Part shown: in pieces, positions 40,494 through 42,027 of the stretch | Layout of the letters: every line of letters begins with the position of its first letter | Numbering within the stretch: position 1 is the first letter of the stretch | Source: Nocardia nova NBRC 15556 | GTDB taxonomy: Bacteria > Actinomycetota > Actinomycetes > Mycobacteriales > Mycobacteriaceae | Reading direction: 5' to 3' | DNA: 42,027 bases | NCBI RefSeq assembly: GCF_001613005.1 | Contig: NZ_BDBN01000087.1 | Coordinates: 1 to 42,027 of the forward strand | Translations under genes and position numbers: made by a program | Notes under the pieces: model-generated | Database searches by the model: none | What the model saw: only the letters and a program-made list of their open reading frames with translations | What the model was told of the DNA's origin: nothing

Positions 40494-41537
40494 TCAACAA
40501 GACGGGAATGGCCGCGAAAGTGCCGATTGCAGAGCGGCTTTCGCTTCTTCCGTGAGCTTGCGTACCAGGTCGGCGGCAGGAACGGCCTCCGCGAGGGTAT
40601 GTGCCTGCCCGGCCCACAGATTCACCGCGTCCGGGTTGTCGGCGGCGCGGGCCTCGGCTCGCAACGGTCCGGTGGCGTAATGGATTTCGGGGTAGGCCGC
40701 AGGCGCGTCGGGGTTGTCGAGCATGAATTGATTGCGCAGGCCGCGGGCTCGGCGGCCGCTGAAGGCGCGGGTCAGCATGGTCGGGGTTTCGATCTCCAGC
40801 GCATCGCGGTGCAGTGCCGAGGTGCCCGCCTCCGGACAGCGGAGGAAGGCCGTGCCCAGCTGTGCGGCCGCGGCGCCGGCGGCGAGGACCGCGGCGATAC
40901 CCGCGCCGGTGGCGATGCCGCCTGCCGCGACCACCGGCGCCTCGACCGCTGCGCGCACCAGCTGCACCAGTGCCAGGGTGGTGAGCGGATCGGCCACGTC
41001 CTCCTCGGGCCGGTCGGCGAAACCGCCCCGATGTCCGCCGCCCTCCGCGCCCTGGGCGATGAGGACGTCTGCACCCGTCTCGGCCGCGACCCGGGCCTCC
41101 GGCACCGAGGTCACCGTGACCCACACCTCGGATCCGGCGCGATGCAGGCGCTCGATCTCGGCCTCCGAGGGGCAGCCGAAGGTGCACGAGACCACCGCCA
41201 CCGGCTCGGCGGTGAGCAGGTCGAGCTTCTCGTCCCAGGCGTCGGCGTCGAAACGTGCCTCGCCCAGCGGGAAGCGGCGGCTGAGCCGGTCGAGGTAGGC
41301 CGCGAAGTGTTCCGGCGGCGTGGGCGCGCCCGGAACGAACAGGTTCACGCCGAAGGGCGTCTCGGTGAGTTCGCGCAGCGTCGCGATGCGCGCGGCGGTA
41401 TCGGCGGCACTCAGATATCCGGCGGCGAGGAATCCCAGGCCGCCCGCCTCGCCGACAGCGGCGGCGAGTTCCGGGGTGGACGGGCCGCCGGCCATCGGCG
41501 CCAGCACGATCGGGGTGCGCACGTTGTCGAGGATCAC
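40494..41537 (-). CDS. Nitronate monooxygenase / 2-nitropropane dioxygenase-like FMN enzyme
   Basis: 347 residues from GTG 41537; a longer GTG at 41582 exists, but family proteins begin just before the strand TPIVLAPMAGG, as here. It is a TIM-barrel FMN protein: APMAGGPSTPELAAAVGEAGGLGFLAAGY, then ADVLIAQGAEGGGHRG, and PVVAAGGIATGAGIAAVLAAGAAAAQLGTAFL with the phosphate-binding GGI and GTAF segments. It oxidises nitronates such as propionate 3-nitronate and may protect against them. Some class members act in other flavin-dependent pathways. There is no operon partner on the left; the convergent gene's terminator is downstream. Confidence 0.85.
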   Translation of the reverse strand: MILDNVRTPIVLAPMAGGPSTPELAAAVGEAGGLGFLAAGYLSAADTAARIATLRELTETPFGVNLFVPGAPTPPEHFAAYLDRLSRRFPLGEARFDADAWDEKLDLLTAEPVAVVSCTFGCPSEAEIERLHRAGSEVWVTVTSVPEARVAAETGADVLIAQGAEGGGHRGGFADRPEEDVADPLTTLALVQLVRAAVEAPVVAAGGIATGAGIAAVLAAGAAAAQLGTAFLRCPEAGTSALHRDALEIETPTMLTRAFSGRRARGLRNQFMLDNPDAPAAYPEIHYATGPLRAEARAADNPDAVNLWAGQAHTLAEAVPAADLVRKLTEEAKAALQSALSRPFPSC

Positions 41538-41739
41538 CTGTTCAGTCTGAACCCGGCCGTGGTCCTCGATAACGGCGCCCACGGCACCAAGATCAGCCTT
41601 CCACCTGCGAATTCCTCCGAGGAGGTTGCGAAAAGGTCACGACGGAGTACAGTTTCCGTCACAACAGATGCCGAATCGTTACCGAATGTGAGGTTTCGAC
41701 CCGGCGCCGCCACCGAGTTGATCGACGCTAGGACGAGCC

Positions 41740-42027
41740 TTGCCGCAGCACCGTGAGACATCCAGTTCCGTATCCGTTCAGGACCTCCTCGGTGACATCT
41801 ACGCCGGTGACGGCGCTGCCGAGCGTCCCACCCGCCACCGCGCCCAGCCGCGCACGGGCGACCGGATGAAGCTCGCCGCCAGCGCCGCCGTCGCGACCGG
41901 CGCGCTGATCGGCACCGCCACTCAGTTCGCGCACGCCGCGCCGCTGCTGCCCGGCGGCCACAACGACACTCCCGAGCCGGTCGCGCTGAAGTCGGCCTCC
42001 GAACCCGCGCACGAGGCCGAACAGCCG
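41740..42027 (+). CDS. N-terminal part of an exported protein (partial, cut by right edge)
   Basis: An open frame runs from TTG 41740 (AGGA seven bases upstream) to the end of the window, 96 codons with no stop. It begins LPQHRETSSSVSVQDLLGDIYAG, then has a basic, hydrophobic stretch MKLAASAAVATGALIGTATQFAHA typical of a signal sequence with cleavage near AHA-AP. A linker rich in Pro, Glu and Ala follows. This two-part N-terminus is found in nocardial secreted cell-wall enzymes, but the catalytic domain lies outside the window, so the function is not known. ATG 41866 would give a shorter start. Confidence 0.6.
   Translation, partial: MPQHRETSSSVSVQDLLGDIYAGDGAAERPTRHRAQPRTGDRMKLAASAAVATGALIGTATQFAHAAPLLPGGHNDTPEPVALKSASEPAHEAEQP

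Overview
The window is high-GC, gene-dense actinobacterial chromosome, most likely Nocardia or a close relative in the Nocardiaceae/Mycobacteriales. The reasons are many fatty-acyl enzymes (two acyl-CoA synthetases, an acyl-CoA dehydrogenase, a desaturase), two P450s, two Baeyer-Villiger-type monooxygenases, two F420-linked families (Ddn-like, LLM-class), an Acg-like nitroreductase beside a universal stress protein, and GTG/TTG starts. No insertion sequence, phage gene or CRISPR array was seen. The genus is inferred from gene content, not from a marker gene.

Layout. 1-9264: mostly minus strand, with a fused ECF-type ABC transporter (cut by the left edge), monooxygenase, metallophosphoesterase, RluA-type pseudouridine synthase, acyl-CoA dehydrogenase and an overlapping P450-TetR operon. 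9417-12955: amino-acid permease, secreted NlpC/P60 hydrolase, a small unknown protein, and an MHYT membrane sensor behind a strong bidirectional terminator. 13257-14308: a Ddn-like gene and a MarR gene whose promoters share one near-identical inverted-repeat motif. 14367-19841: metallopeptidase-like lipoprotein, desaturase, second P450, an ECF41 sigma factor with a candidate self-recognised promoter, and a divergent DUF3298-like lipoprotein.

19878-24379 is the highlight: a complete minus-strand lasso-peptide cluster in the order precursor (A), macrolactam synthetase (C), RRE protein (B1), leader peptidase (B2), ABC exporter (D). The 46-residue precursor has the canonical YxxP...G...T leader. 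Its predicted 17-residue core is GVFTTESDLLVGRRGMI, with a Gly1-Asp8 ring. The tail LVGRR, at the same distance from Asp8, matches the ClpC1-targeting antibiotic lassomycin, while the ring is quite different. The precursor's upstream region holds a perfect 9-bp hairpin and a second inverted repeat.

25141-42027: PAS-GGDEF protein, aromatic-ring-type FAD monooxygenase, a secreted Trp/Gly/Asn-repeat protein with its own terminator, tRNA-Arg(CCT), nitroreductase/USP divergent pair, LLM oxidoreductase, M28 peptidase with a membrane domain, a second monooxygenase paralogous to the first, a 458-bp divergent region with two strong hairpins, a fadD-thioesterase-fadD block with a 23-bp tandem repeat over one stop codon, an SCO5389-family protein, nitronate monooxygenase, and the start of an exported protein cut by the right edge.
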